A stretch of DNA of 6,482 bases from Limisphaerales bacterium (GCA_003140275.1 PLJQ01000180.1:1-6482); one strand, 5' to 3'; positions 1 through 6,335 are shown, counted from the first letter of the stretch. Notes: generated by a model from the sequence alone, not told the origin. Made by a program: numbers and translations.

Positions 1-409
1 CGCACTCGAGTTGAAGGACGATTACGCCGATGCCCGGCACAACGCCGACGTGGTGGATCGCCACATCGCGAAACTCGTGGACAGTTTGCGCGATTTGCAG
101 AATGCGAAGAACGACCTCGGCCAGCAGACGGGCGCATTGAATGAGGCGCTGAAGGCGCTTAAGGGAAAGCTGCCGGCCCCGTTCGGGAATCCAGGGCCGG
201 GTGAAGAGGATGAGGAAGAGGATGACGCTCCGCTCGGACCGCGGCCGGGAATGGAGGAAGGGGCTGGACGGATGGGCAAAGAGATTTTGATTTCGCCAGA
301 GCAAGCGGGGCGATTGCTCGAAGGCTTCAAACTCGGCGGCGATGCGCGGCTTCCAATGGGTCAGGGAAATGTGGGCAAGCCAAAAGATCGAAAGGGGCAG
401 ACCTGGTGA
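1..409 (+). CDS. C-terminal part of a Bat-operon TPR protein (BatC-like or BatB/C fusion), 5' truncated
   Basis: The frame is open from the left edge (first complete codon at base 2), so this is the 3' end of a gene starting upstream; 135 residues are visible. The first residues (ALELKDDYADARHNADVV) look like the last helix of a tetratricopeptide repeat, with the usual Ala/Asn pattern. A charged coiled segment follows, then a Pro/Gly linker, a strongly acidic patch (EEDEEEDD), and a C-terminal block (ISPEQAGRLLEGFKLGGD, ending GKPKDRKGQTW) of the kind seen at the end of BatC-like TPR proteins. In Bat operons these act with vWA-domain membrane proteins and are thought to scaffold envelope complexes; the exact biochemical role is not established. 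The BatD-like gene follows directly, and the GTG overlapping this stop codon (406-409) suggests the two were translationally coupled. Whether a vWA domain sits upstream cannot be seen. The family call is fairly secure from context; BatC versus a BatB/C fusion is not resolved. Confidence 0.75.
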   Translation, partial: ALELKDDYADARHNADVVDRHIAKLVDSLRDLQNAKNDLGQQTGALNEALKALKGKLPAPFGNPGPGEEDEEEDDAPLGPRPGMEEGAGRMGKEILISPEQAGRLLEGFKLGGDARLPMGQGNVGKPKDRKGQTW

Positions 410-438
410 CGAGATTATCATGCGTTGCCATCCCCTAA
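391..438 (+). other. Displaced start region of batD: Shine-Dalgarno, GTG and ten-codon remnant reading frame
   Basis: AAAGGGG (391-397) lies 8 nt before a GTG at 406 that overlaps the TGA of the preceding gene as GTGA. This is the same arrangement as the batE-like start at 2396, so it looks like a real ribosome start. From this GTG the frame reads only VTRLSCVAIP and stops at TAA 436-438. The beginning resembles the n-region of a signal peptide. The batD-like frame is different, and a palindromic repeat begins at 451. I infer that this was the ancestral batD start, now separated from the gene by an insertion. It could instead act as a tiny leader ORF from which ribosomes reinitiate at ATG 444, six nt after the TAA. 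Confidence 0.5.
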
Positions 439-2399
439 CACTGATGAACCGGAGCGCGGCCTTCTGCGAAGCGCCAGCGGTAGCACCCCCGAATTATCTT
501 GTGGGCTGCGGTTGGGTCTGTGTCCACAGCCGTGCTCCTTTCCCGTTTCGCAATTTGCAGGCGCAAGTCCTTACCGTTCGCACTTCGTCGGTCCGTTTCC
601 TGATGGCGCTGGTCTTGAGTGTAATCAGCGCGAACGCGCAGCCCACGAGCGGGCCCGACCCTTTAGTAACGCTAATGCGAGCGCAACCTCAGATCGTCAC
701 TGCGGCACCGACACAGGTGGTGGCGGTGTTTGATCCGCCGTTCGTTCAAGCGGGGGAAGAAGCGACTTATCGGGTGACGGTGGACGCATTGCTAGGCTCC
801 ATCGAGTGGCCGGAACAATTCCCGGTAGCCGACGGATTAAAGCTGCGCGCAAGCGCACAGGGACAGACTTTTCGATCGTTCGGTGTGGCTCTGCAACCCT
901 GGAGTGCATTCAATTTTCGCGCACGGAGCGAGCAACCCGGCACGTTTGCGATTCCAGCCTTCACAGTTCAAGTTTACGGCCAGCCCGTTCGCATTCCTGC
1001 TGCTGAATTGCAAGTAGTAGCCACGAATACGAGCGGTTCGATGGCTTCGCCCCGCCCCAAACTTGAAGTGCTGGCGACCCGGATCTTTGCCGGGCAAACA
1101 GTGGGTGTGCGCGTGGTGCAAACGGGGACGGCGGAGGGGGGGATTCATCTTTTGTCGCAGATGGAGATCAACGGGGGCGGCATCATCGAGGATCGGATTC
1201 AAATGCGTCGGCGCATTGAAATGAGACCGGTGGATGGAAAAAACCTCGCGACCTTGATTTACGAGACCGACATCATTCCAATCACAATCGGGGAGATCAA
1301 ACTCGCGGTGCAGGCGTTTCAGTCGGCAAATTTGTCTGGCGGATCAAGCCCCAATGCGGATCCGGTCACCAGTCCCCCCAATCCCGCGGGGATGACATTG
1401 GTTGATTCGGATCCGGTGTCCGTGCGCGTTCGTCCACTGCCGAAAGAGGGTGAATTGCCGGGATTCAACGGCGCCATCGGTAGTTTCGACATCAGCCAGG
1501 CTACACTCGCCACGAACACGGTCTGCGTGGGTGATCCGGTCAAGCTCACCGTCGCGATTCGGGGCAAGGGAAATCTCAGCCGGCTATTGCCACCCAAACC
1601 TCCGCAGTCGAATGGGTGGCAGGTTTTTGCGGCCGGCAGCGACAACGCGCTCCCGCAATTGATTCAAGCGCGTGGATTCGCCACATTCAGCTACACCCTG
1701 ATACCAACCTCAACGGACGTGCGTGGCACTCCGGAGATTCCATTCAGCTACTTCGATCCCGATCGCGGTGTTTACCAGGACCTGACGATGCCGTCGGTGC
1801 CGCTCACGGCAAAGCCTCGCCAGCAATCGAGCGACACGCAAGCCGTGGCGCGAGCGGAGTCGCCGGCGGCAGGCCGGACGAAGGAGCGGCGTTTAAGCGA
1901 ACTGGTAACCACCCGCGGCGCAATGGCGATCAGCTTGGTGCCGCTGCCGTTGCGAAGATGGTTTCCATTTCTGCAAATCGCTCCCGTCCTGGGGTTCGTT
2001 GCGTTGTGGGCGTGGGATCGCCGGCAACGTTTTCTCGAAAGGAATCCGGACATTATGGTACGGCGGCGGGCGCGACGCGAATTATGCCGGGCCAGACGCC
2101 AACTCCGAAACGCCATCAGCCACAGTGACGCGGCCGGGGTTGCCAGTTGGGGTGTGAAAGCCATGCGCGTTGCGGTGGCACCACACTTTCCAGCGGAGCC
2201 ACGCGCCCTGGTCGGCGCGGATGTTTTGTCGTTGCTGGGAGAGGTGGATCGGCGGGGGGTGGCGGGCGCAACCGTCCGGCGTTTGTTTGAAGTGGCGGAT
2301 GCGGCCCGCTTCGACACGAAGCCGGCGGCCTTAAGCGGCTTGCCAGCGTTGCACGCGGACCTCGAGAGCGTGCTCAATCGACTGGAGGCGATGCTGTGA
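420..2399 (+). CDS. batD: BatD-like membrane-anchored periplasmic protein (oxygen tolerance family)
   Basis: The product is 659 aa if it starts at ATG 420. A hydrophobic signal-like segment spans residues 60-73 (FLMALVLSVISANA, then QPTSG). Two BatD-type beta-rich regions follow. One (about 98-200) contains a conserved-looking run from VFDPPFVQAGEEATYRVTV to EQPGTFAIPAF. The second (about 340-465) contains LPGFNGAIGSF, GDPVKLTV and RGKGNL, typical of this family. A single transmembrane helix lies near 514-531, then a basic helical cytoplasmic tail. BatD proteins lie in the envelope beside vWA and TPR Bat proteins and are linked to aerotolerance and stress; their biochemistry is unknown. The start is uncertain. 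ATG 420 has only a weak GAG upstream, ATG 444 is an alternative, and TTG 555 would give a compact signal peptide but has no ribosome site. The N-terminal 59 residues before the signal are unusually long and largely encoded by a palindromic repeat (451-538). The stop overlaps the next gene's GTG. Confidence 0.78.
   Translation: MRCHPLTLMNRSAAFCEAPAVAPPNYLVGCGWVCVHSRAPFPFRNLQAQVLTVRTSSVRFLMALVLSVISANAQPTSGPDPLVTLMRAQPQIVTAAPTQVVAVFDPPFVQAGEEATYRVTVDALLGSIEWPEQFPVADGLKLRASAQGQTFRSFGVALQPWSAFNFRARSEQPGTFAIPAFTVQVYGQPVRIPAAELQVVATNTSGSMASPRPKLEVLATRIFAGQTVGVRVVQTGTAEGGIHLLSQMEINGGGIIEDRIQMRRRIEMRPVDGKNLATLIYETDIIPITIGEIKLAVQAFQSANLSGGSSPNADPVTSPPNPAGMTLVDSDPVSVRVRPLPKEGELPGFNGAIGSFDISQATLATNTVCVGDPVKLTVAIRGKGNLSRLLPPKPPQSNGWQVFAAGSDNALPQLIQARGFATFSYTLIPTSTDVRGTPEIPFSYFDPDRGVYQDLTMPSVPLTAKPRQQSSDTQAVARAESPAAGRTKERRLSELVTTRGAMAISLVPLPLRRWFPFLQIAPVLGFVALWAWDRRQRFLERNPDIMVRRRARRELCRARRQLRNAISHSDAAGVASWGVKAMRVAVAPHFPAEPRALVGADVLSLLGEVDRRGVAGATVRRLFEVADAARFDTKPAALSGLPALHADLESVLNRLEAML
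451..538 (+). repeat. Palindromic repeat element in the 5' region of batD
   Basis: The outer arms are GGAGCGCGGC (451-460) and GCCGTGCTCC (529-538), which pair over 10 positions with one G-T wobble. Inside them, CCA (474-476) pairs with TGG (513-515) and AGC (482-484) with GCT (505-507), leaving bulges, so the whole unit folds as a degenerate hairpin. The GGAGCGYGG arm motif is shared with the element at 2444-2514. In the batD frame it supplies about residues 11-40, which have no BatD-like character. It is better read as a mobile or amplified repeat unit than as protein-coding design, but its true ends and any target duplication cannot be fixed from one copy. Confidence 0.6.
2384..2398 (+). 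promoter_or_regulatory. Shine-Dalgarno and overlapping GTG start of the batE-like gene
   Basis: GGAGG at 2384-2388 lies 7 nt before GTG 2396-2398. The GTG overlaps the batD stop TGA (2397-2399) as GTGA. The strong site and the overlap decide the start of the batE-like gene and indicate translational coupling. Because the start lies before the palindromic repeat, it shows that the repeat is translated. Confidence 0.8.
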
Positions 2400-3277
2400 C
2401 AACCGGAAACCAAATATTATCGCGACTCGTGGCGGCGCGTAGTGGAGCGTGGGCTTTAGCCCGCTTTATTCTCCGGACTCGACGGGCGGTAAAGCGAACT
2501 GAAGTCCGCGCTCCGATCCAGCTCCTGGCGTATTACGTACGCTTGCAAGCTTCATGGATCTTCACCTTTGCCCTGGTGGGTTTTAGTTTGTTCGCTGGAG
2601 CAAGTTCCTCGTCGTCGGAATTGTTTCTACGCGGGAGTGACGCCTATCGCGCCGGAAATTTTGCCGCGTCGGCGCGGGCCTTTCGCGCATGCGTCGCACA
2701 ACAACCTGGCTCGGGTGCGTTGCAGAATCTTGGCCTGGCTGAGTGGCAGAACGGCAACGTGGGCGAGGCAGTACTCGCCTGGGAACGGGCGGGTTGGCTC
2801 GATCCGGCAAACCGTGCGGCAAAGTTAAATCTGGAGTTTGCGCGCGAGCACGCGCAACTCGAAGCGCCTGAACTGGCGTGGTATGAGGTGCCCTCCACCT
2901 GGCACTCCGCAGAGGCTTGGGCGTGGATTGCGAGCGTGGCCCTGTGGTTCACCGCAGGCATCATCATCGTGCCGGTGGTGTTGCGAAAACGTCGGACAAC
3001 CTGGCAGCAGGCGCTGGCGGCCGCCGGACTGGTGGTGTTTCTCGTCAGCGTTCCCGCGCAGGTCGGCGTCTGGACCCGCTCGCACATCGGTTTTGTGACC
3101 GGCAAAGGCGTGGCGCTCCGACTCACTCCCACGCTTGAGGCCGAGACCTTGACGCCGCTTGCGCCCGGAGAGCCGGTCCGTTGGGTGCGAGCGCGGGGAA
3201 ATTACCTGTTCGTCCGGACGAGTCGGAGCAATGGCTGGTTGGAAAAAAAAGAGATCGGCCTGGTTTGTCCGAGATAA
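2396..3277 (+). CDS. batE: BatE-like TPR and SH3-domain membrane protein
   Basis: The product is 293 aa from GTG 2396, which has a good Shine-Dalgarno and a 4-nt overlap with batD. Residues 1-52 precede a hydrophobic signal or anchor segment (53-70, WIFTFALVGFSLFAGA). TPR-type helices follow at about 75-153, with the typical pattern AYRAGNFAASARAF and ALQNLGLAEWQNGNVGEAVLAWERA. Two transmembrane helices lie near 173-197 and 204-222. A bacterial SH3-like domain ends the protein (about 229-290: ALRLTPTLEAETLTPLAPGE, then NYLFVRTSRSNGWLEKKEIG). This order (TPR, two membrane helices, SH3) matches BatE-like proteins of Bat operons, which probably work in the envelope with the BatD-like product; the mechanism is unknown. 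Residues 17-40 are encoded by a palindromic repeat and are Arg-rich (RTRRAVKR) ahead of the hydrophobic core, so export may still work. TTG 2543 would skip the repeat but has no ribosome site. Confidence 0.78.
   Translation: MTTGNQILSRLVAARSGAWALARFILRTRRAVKRTEVRAPIQLLAYYVRLQASWIFTFALVGFSLFAGASSSSSELFLRGSDAYRAGNFAASARAFRACVAQQPGSGALQNLGLAEWQNGNVGEAVLAWERAGWLDPANRAAKLNLEFAREHAQLEAPELAWYEVPSTWHSAEAWAWIASVALWFTAGIIIVPVVLRKRRTTWQQALAAAGLVVFLVSVPAQVGVWTRSHIGFVTGKGVALRLTPTLEAETLTPLAPGEPVRWVRARGNYLFVRTSRSNGWLEKKEIGLVCPR
2444..2514 (+). repeat. Palindromic repeat element read in frame inside the batE-like gene
   Basis: This 71-bp unit folds almost completely. The outer arms 2444-2459 and 2499-2514 pair over 16 positions, with three mismatches that are all G-U compatible in RNA. 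A 2x2 internal loop follows, then a perfect 7-bp stem CGCTTTA (2462-2468) with TAAAGCG (2490-2496). A CCG/CGG pairing (2473-2475, 2483-2485) caps it. The outer arms carry the motif GGAGCGYGGRCTT, shared in part with the element at 451-538. It encodes about residues 17-40 of the batE-like protein with no stop codon. From memory, related GGAGCGTGGGCTTTAGCCCG units occur between genes in Verrucomicrobiota; this needs a search. Confidence 0.78.
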
Positions 3278-3339
3278 TTTTCGCCGGAAGCACTCCCCCA
3301 TCGATGTGTTGCTTTTCCGCCTTGGCGGCGTCAGTCAGT

Positions 3340-3357
3340 ACTTGCGTCAAAGCAAGT
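3340..3357. other. Small hairpin in the convergent gap between batE and mglB
   Basis: ACTTGC (3340-3345) and GCAAGT (3352-3357) form a 6-bp stem with a 6-nt loop. It lies between two convergent genes, where a bidirectional terminator would be expected. Neither strand has a T-run after the stem, so it is not a convincing intrinsic terminator. A second weak stem with a 2-nt bulge (3285-3292 with 3310-3319) and a short CCGCC/GGCGG (3317-3328) also lie in this gap. Confidence 0.25.
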
Positions 3358-3372
3358 TAGTGATGCGAGCGG

Positions 3373-3855
3373 TCAGGTTTTCTTTTTGCGGAACATCTCG
3401 CTCGGGTCGCTAAGATTCATGACGGAGAGATCAAGGCCGGCGTTGGGATCGCGTTGCTGGGCGATGCCGAGTTGCCGGGCCACGCGGGCGCCGGTCGCAA
3501 TGGCGTAGTATTTCACCGCGCCGACGCTAACGCTGGCTTTGAAGATAACGACCAGCAGGCAGTTTTCATCCACGTTGCTGACGAATACGCTGAAATTTGC
3601 GCCCTGTTGATAAACGCTGCTGAAATTGTCTTCGTGGACCAGATTGGCAATCGTCTGGTTGGCCATGTAGGCCCCCGAGGCAAGGGCGGCAATCGTGGTC
3701 AGTTCGAACCCCTGCGACTCACCCTTGTGGGTAATGAGAAACCCGCCTTTGTCGATGATGAGGGCAATGCTGCCTTCACTGCTGGCCAGCAACTCTTTTA
3801 AATCCTGGTCGAGCTGTCGGATATCCTCTTCAATCAGTTGAGGCAGCGTTGGCAT
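3373..3855 (-). CDS. mglB: MglB-like roadblock/LC7 protein, probable partner of the MglA GTPase
   Basis: The product is 160 aa, close to the length of Myxococcus MglB. It is one roadblock/LC7 domain: an N-terminal helix (about 5-25), then IALIIDKGGFLITHKG (30-45), a central helix ELTTIAALASGAYMANQTI (51-69), and the strand pair FSVFVSNV and CLLVVIFKASVSVGAVKY (99-116). The LLVVIF strand and the C-terminal NLSDPSEMF resemble MglB, whose C-terminal segment contacts MglA. MglB dimers bind MglA and stimulate its GTP hydrolysis without giving an arginine finger, and this product is inferred to do the same in the cytoplasm. ATG 3855 comes one base after the mglA stop (TGA at 3859-3857), so the genes are surely coupled; no Shine-Dalgarno is visible. 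The C-terminus is basic (RKKKT). The fold assignment is secure; the GTPase-activating role rests on the neighbour. Confidence 0.85.
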   Translation of the reverse strand: MPTLPQLIEEDIRQLDQDLKELLASSEGSIALIIDKGGFLITHKGESQGFELTTIAALASGAYMANQTIANLVHEDNFSSVYQQGANFSVFVSNVDENCLLVVIFKASVSVGAVKYYAIATGARVARQLGIAQQRDPNAGLDLSVMNLSDPSEMFRKKKT

Positions 3856-3856
3856 A

Positions 3857-4471
3857 TCATGCGGCTGTACGGACGCTCTGGCTGATGAATTTGTTCAGCA
3901 GCAGGCGGGTGATCATGTTGAGCGTTTCGAAAACGCCTTCGCACTTATGGGCGGTGGAGGTGAAGGAAGGAACCTGGACCTCGCGATTGTTGAGCAAAAA
4001 ATCCATATACTCCACCGGGGCCGCGTTGGCCAGGTCGCGTTTGTTGTATTGCAGGACGTAGGGAATATCTGCCATGTTGAGCTTCAAAGTTTTCAAGTTT
4101 TCTTCCAGGTTGGCAAGGCTCTCCACGTTTTCCGCCATCTTTTCATATTGTGAATCGGCCACGAAAACGATGCCGTCCACGCCGCGCAAGACGAGTTGCC
4201 GGGTGGTGTTGTAGATGACCTGGCCGGGAACGGTGTAAAGCTGGAACTTGGTTTTGAAGCCTTTGATCGACATGGCTTCAATGGGCAGGAAATCGAAGAA
4301 CAGCGTGCGATCGGAACTGGTGGCCAGCGAAACCAGCTTGCCTTTGCTGCCCTGGGCGGTTTGGACCTGATCATGCACTTGCACCAGATTGGTGGTTTTG
4401 CCACCCATGGCCGGACCGTAATAAACAATCTTGACCTGTAATTCTTTGGTTGCCTGGTTGATGATCGCCAT
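3857..4471 (-). CDS. mglA: MglA-like small Ras-family GTPase
   Basis: The product is 204 aa, close to Myxococcus MglA (about 195 aa). The P-loop is GPAMGGKTT (19-27). The switch I region includes TSSDRTLFFDFLP (51-63); its R55 matches the intrinsic arginine finger position of MglA. The G3 motif is TVPGQ (80-84), with Thr in place of the usual Asp, a hallmark of the MglA family, and Q84 corresponds to the catalytic Gln. The G4 motif is NKRD (143-146). A possible G5 is STAHKCEG (172-179). It is a cytoplasmic molecular switch; in Myxococcus the family sets cell polarity and motility, but the target here is unknown. The start ATG 4471 (MAIINQATKELQVKIVYYG) fits the family. A longer frame upstream would overlap the preceding gene and is unlikely. 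It begins 11 nt after that gene's stop with no clear Shine-Dalgarno, so coupling is likely. Confidence 0.92.
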   Translation of the reverse strand: MAIINQATKELQVKIVYYGPAMGGKTTNLVQVHDQVQTAQGSKGKLVSLATSSDRTLFFDFLPIEAMSIKGFKTKFQLYTVPGQVIYNTTRQLVLRGVDGIVFVADSQYEKMAENVESLANLEENLKTLKLNMADIPYVLQYNKRDLANAAPVEYMDFLLNNREVQVPSFTSTAHKCEGVFETLNMITRLLLNKFISQSVRTAA

Positions 4472-4482
4472 AAGTTTTTTGA

Positions 4483-6066
4483 TTACTTTGTTCTCTGATC
4501 CAATTCGGCCACAATCGCGACCAGTTGGGCGCTGGGTAAAGGTTCGCCGGGGCAACCGTACGCCGCGAAAAACATGCCGCCGACGCGGAAAATTTTCCAA
4601 GGGACATTGCCGACTGTAAAACTCAGGTTGCTCAGTTCGCCCATTCTGAGCTCCCGTGCAGATTGGCTGACGCGGCCGAAGATTTGCGGAAAGAACGCAG
4701 CCAAGGTTTCTCCGTTCATGTCAGGTGGAAGTTCTTTGGCCACCAACAGCCCGTCCGCCAAGGCAATAAGCGATCCGACCACGCCTTCGAGGCTGGAGGC
4801 TTTGCGAACAATCTCATTGGGCGTAGGAAAACGTTTTGTAAAACTGGTGCCGGGCGGGGTGGACGCGGCGGCCGGTCTGGGCGCAGGCACAGTGGCAGTG
4901 GCATCGGGCGTGTCTGCACCGTCTTTCCAAATGTAATAATTCGTTTCCTCCTCACGACGCGGGGTTGGCGTTGCAGTCGGCAGAAATTCCGAGGCCACCG
5001 GCGCGGCTGCGGGCGGTTGCCGGGCCGAACTGGAGAACAGATCCGGGATATCTTCACTCAAGGTGATTTTCGCCTGCTGATGGCTCGCGCATTTGCGAGC
5101 CAGGAAAAGCGGCGCGATGATATTCAATGGCAATTCCAGCACCACGCCATCATGCACGGAGACGGCTGCCGTGGCCGGTGCTGATTGTATCATGGAACGG
5201 AGCAGCTTCCAGGTAAACGCCACCTTGCCGTGCTTCAATTCATTTTCCAGCACCTCCATGGGCAGCGCCAATGTCGCGCCGGGAAAATTGAGTTGGGCTA
5301 TTTCCTGACGCACCGCTTCGGGCCAGGCATTGCTCAACTCTCCCAAAACAACAATCAGGCATTCGGATTCTCTAGGAGCAGCCGGCACGACGACCGGAGT
5401 CGCTGTCGAACGCAGCGCGGCGGCAGGCGTGGTGGCAAGATGACGAAGCGCATCGGGGAAGGGTATGGCCGCGGCTGCGCCAACTGTTTCTGCGGCCGGC
5501 GCCAACACCGGCCGGGGTCTGGCCGGGGCCATTGCCGGCGCGGTGAATGGTTTGGGCGGCGGTGCGGCGACGATAAACCCTTGGCCGTTAGTTGCAAAAG
5601 GGCCGGTGACTTCTTCCGGCACTTCCGCTTTTTTTTGCGAAGGGCGCCGCTTGAGAAGTGCGGGATTCATACGGGAAAGTATTTCTGGTAACGGCAACTC
5701 CACCATGATCTGGTCCAGGTCGTCTTCGTCGGAAAAAGTTCCTCGCGGCGAGGCCTGCCGCAGTTCACCAAAGGAGATTTTCACCGAACCGTGGGCGAGT
5801 TGTGGGAGAACTTTTCCCATCGAAACGACGATATCGACCTCGGATGCATAGGATTGATTGACCCGGGCTTGAAAATCAGGCGGTAACAGGGTAAGGACGG
5901 CGTTCAAAGGCAAAGCCAGCTCTGCGCCGGTGGAACTGGTTTGCAGGGGCTGAGCTCGGGGCGTTGATCCGCGTGGACGTGAGGGGAAGTCATTACTGAC
6001 TTCCAACCGGGATTCAACCTCTTCATCAACCGACCTGCCGAACAGTTTTTTCAGTGCGCGGAACAT
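4483..6066 (-). CDS. Roadblock/LC7 fusion protein with duplicated unnamed domain (527 aa)
   Basis: The C-terminal region (about 415-527, EIVRKASSLEGVVGSLIALA to the end) is a roadblock/LC7 domain, the fold of MglB-type GTPase partners. The rest has no family I can name. Two related units are visible, about 50-142 and 236-326. They align at QLAHGSVKISFGELR (89-103) with ELKHGKVAFTWKLLR (276-290), and at VELPLPEIL (122-130) with LELPLNIIA (310-318), both at an offset of about 187 residues. They are separated by Pro/Ala-rich, presumably disordered linkers (about 143-235 and 345-412). No signal peptide or membrane helix is seen, so it is probably cytoplasmic. ATG 6066 has AAGG (6077-6074) 7 nt upstream. 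It is the first gene of the operon with the MglA-like GTPase and MglB, so it probably binds the GTPase or links it to another structure. The reading includes a run of eight A (coding strand, bases 5636-5629). Confidence 0.8.
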   Translation of the reverse strand: MFRALKKLFGRSVDEEVESRLEVSNDFPSRPRGSTPRAQPLQTSSTGAELALPLNAVLTLLPPDFQARVNQSYASEVDIVVSMGKVLPQLAHGSVKISFGELRQASPRGTFSDEDDLDQIMVELPLPEILSRMNPALLKRRPSQKKAEVPEEVTGPFATNGQGFIVAAPPPKPFTAPAMAPARPRPVLAPAAETVGAAAAIPFPDALRHLATTPAAALRSTATPVVVPAAPRESECLIVVLGELSNAWPEAVRQEIAQLNFPGATLALPMEVLENELKHGKVAFTWKLLRSMIQSAPATAAVSVHDGVVLELPLNIIAPLFLARKCASHQQAKITLSEDIPDLFSSSARQPPAAAPVASEFLPTATPTPRREEETNYYIWKDGADTPDATATVPAPRPAAASTPPGTSFTKRFPTPNEIVRKASSLEGVVGSLIALADGLLVAKELPPDMNGETLAAFFPQIFGRVSQSARELRMGELSNLSFTVGNVPWKIFRVGGMFFAAYGCPGEPLPSAQLVAIVAELDQRTK

Positions 6067-6116
6067 GTTTCTACCTTGTTTCCAGTCTGGCGGAGCCGCC
6101 TGGCTTCGTCGATATT

Positions 6117-6145
6117 TTTTTACCCAACTGTTGGATAGTTTTCAA
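6117..6145 (-). promoter_or_regulatory. Candidate sigma-70-type promoter for the roadblock-mglAB operon
   Basis: On the - strand TTGAAA (6145-6140) is followed after 17 nt by TAAAAA (6122-6117), matching the -35 and -10 consensus at 5/6 and 4/6 positions with ideal spacing. Transcription would start about 45 nt before ATG 6066. The spacer contains the inverted repeat CCAACTGTTGG (6124-6134), a possible operator. It is an eye match only. Confidence 0.35.
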
Positions 6146-6268
6146 AAGTTTCAAATCGGGACAAAGCGAGAATTCCATAGTTAGAAAACAGGACATTCAA
6201 TTTGGCAAGGGACGAACAATTGTCATATTTTTCTTCTCTCTCATCGGACGGTGACGCCCGAGCAAAAC

Positions 6269-6293
6269 AATATAGCAAACTTGGGGCCGTCAA
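6269..6293 (-). promoter_or_regulatory. Alternative extended -10 promoter further upstream of the operon
   Basis: On the - strand TGCTATATT (6276-6268 region) fits an extended -10 (TG-N-TATATT). TTGACG (6293-6288) resembles a -35 but lies only 13 nt away, too close for normal use, so the extended -10 would have to act alone. It would give a 5' leader of about 195 nt. It is weaker than the nearer candidate. Confidence 0.2.
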
Positions 6294-6335
6294 GTTTACC
6301 AAGTAGATCGCGGCAGGCACTGCGTCTGGCTTGGA

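Noticed and set aside
451..538. CRISPR repeat or array
   Set aside because: There are single palindromic units in different genes, with no regularly spaced direct repeats and no spacers.
1772..2413. 213-codon open frame on the - strand opposite batD
   Set aside because: It is antisense to the BatD-like coding region, its composition is rich in Arg, Ser and Ala, it has no motif, and the opposite strand has clear family features.
3243..3250. Eight-A run near the end of the batE-like gene as a programmed frameshift site
   Set aside because: It lies only about ten codons from the stop, has no visible stimulator, and the in-frame C-terminus completes the SH3-like domain normally.
3285..3357. Intrinsic terminator between the convergent operons
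   Set aside because: Several short stems exist, but none is followed by a T-run on either strand and the stems are only 4-6 bp or bulged.
3857..4600. Longer version of the MglA-like protein with 43 extra N-terminal residues
   Set aside because: The extra part overlaps the 3' end of the roadblock-fusion gene, is Arg-rich without family resemblance, and the family N-terminus fits ATG 4471.
4663..5184. 173-codon open frame on the + strand opposite the roadblock-fusion gene
   Set aside because: It is antisense to a well supported gene, low-complexity in Arg and Gly, has no recognisable domain, and is typical of shadows over GC-rich genes.
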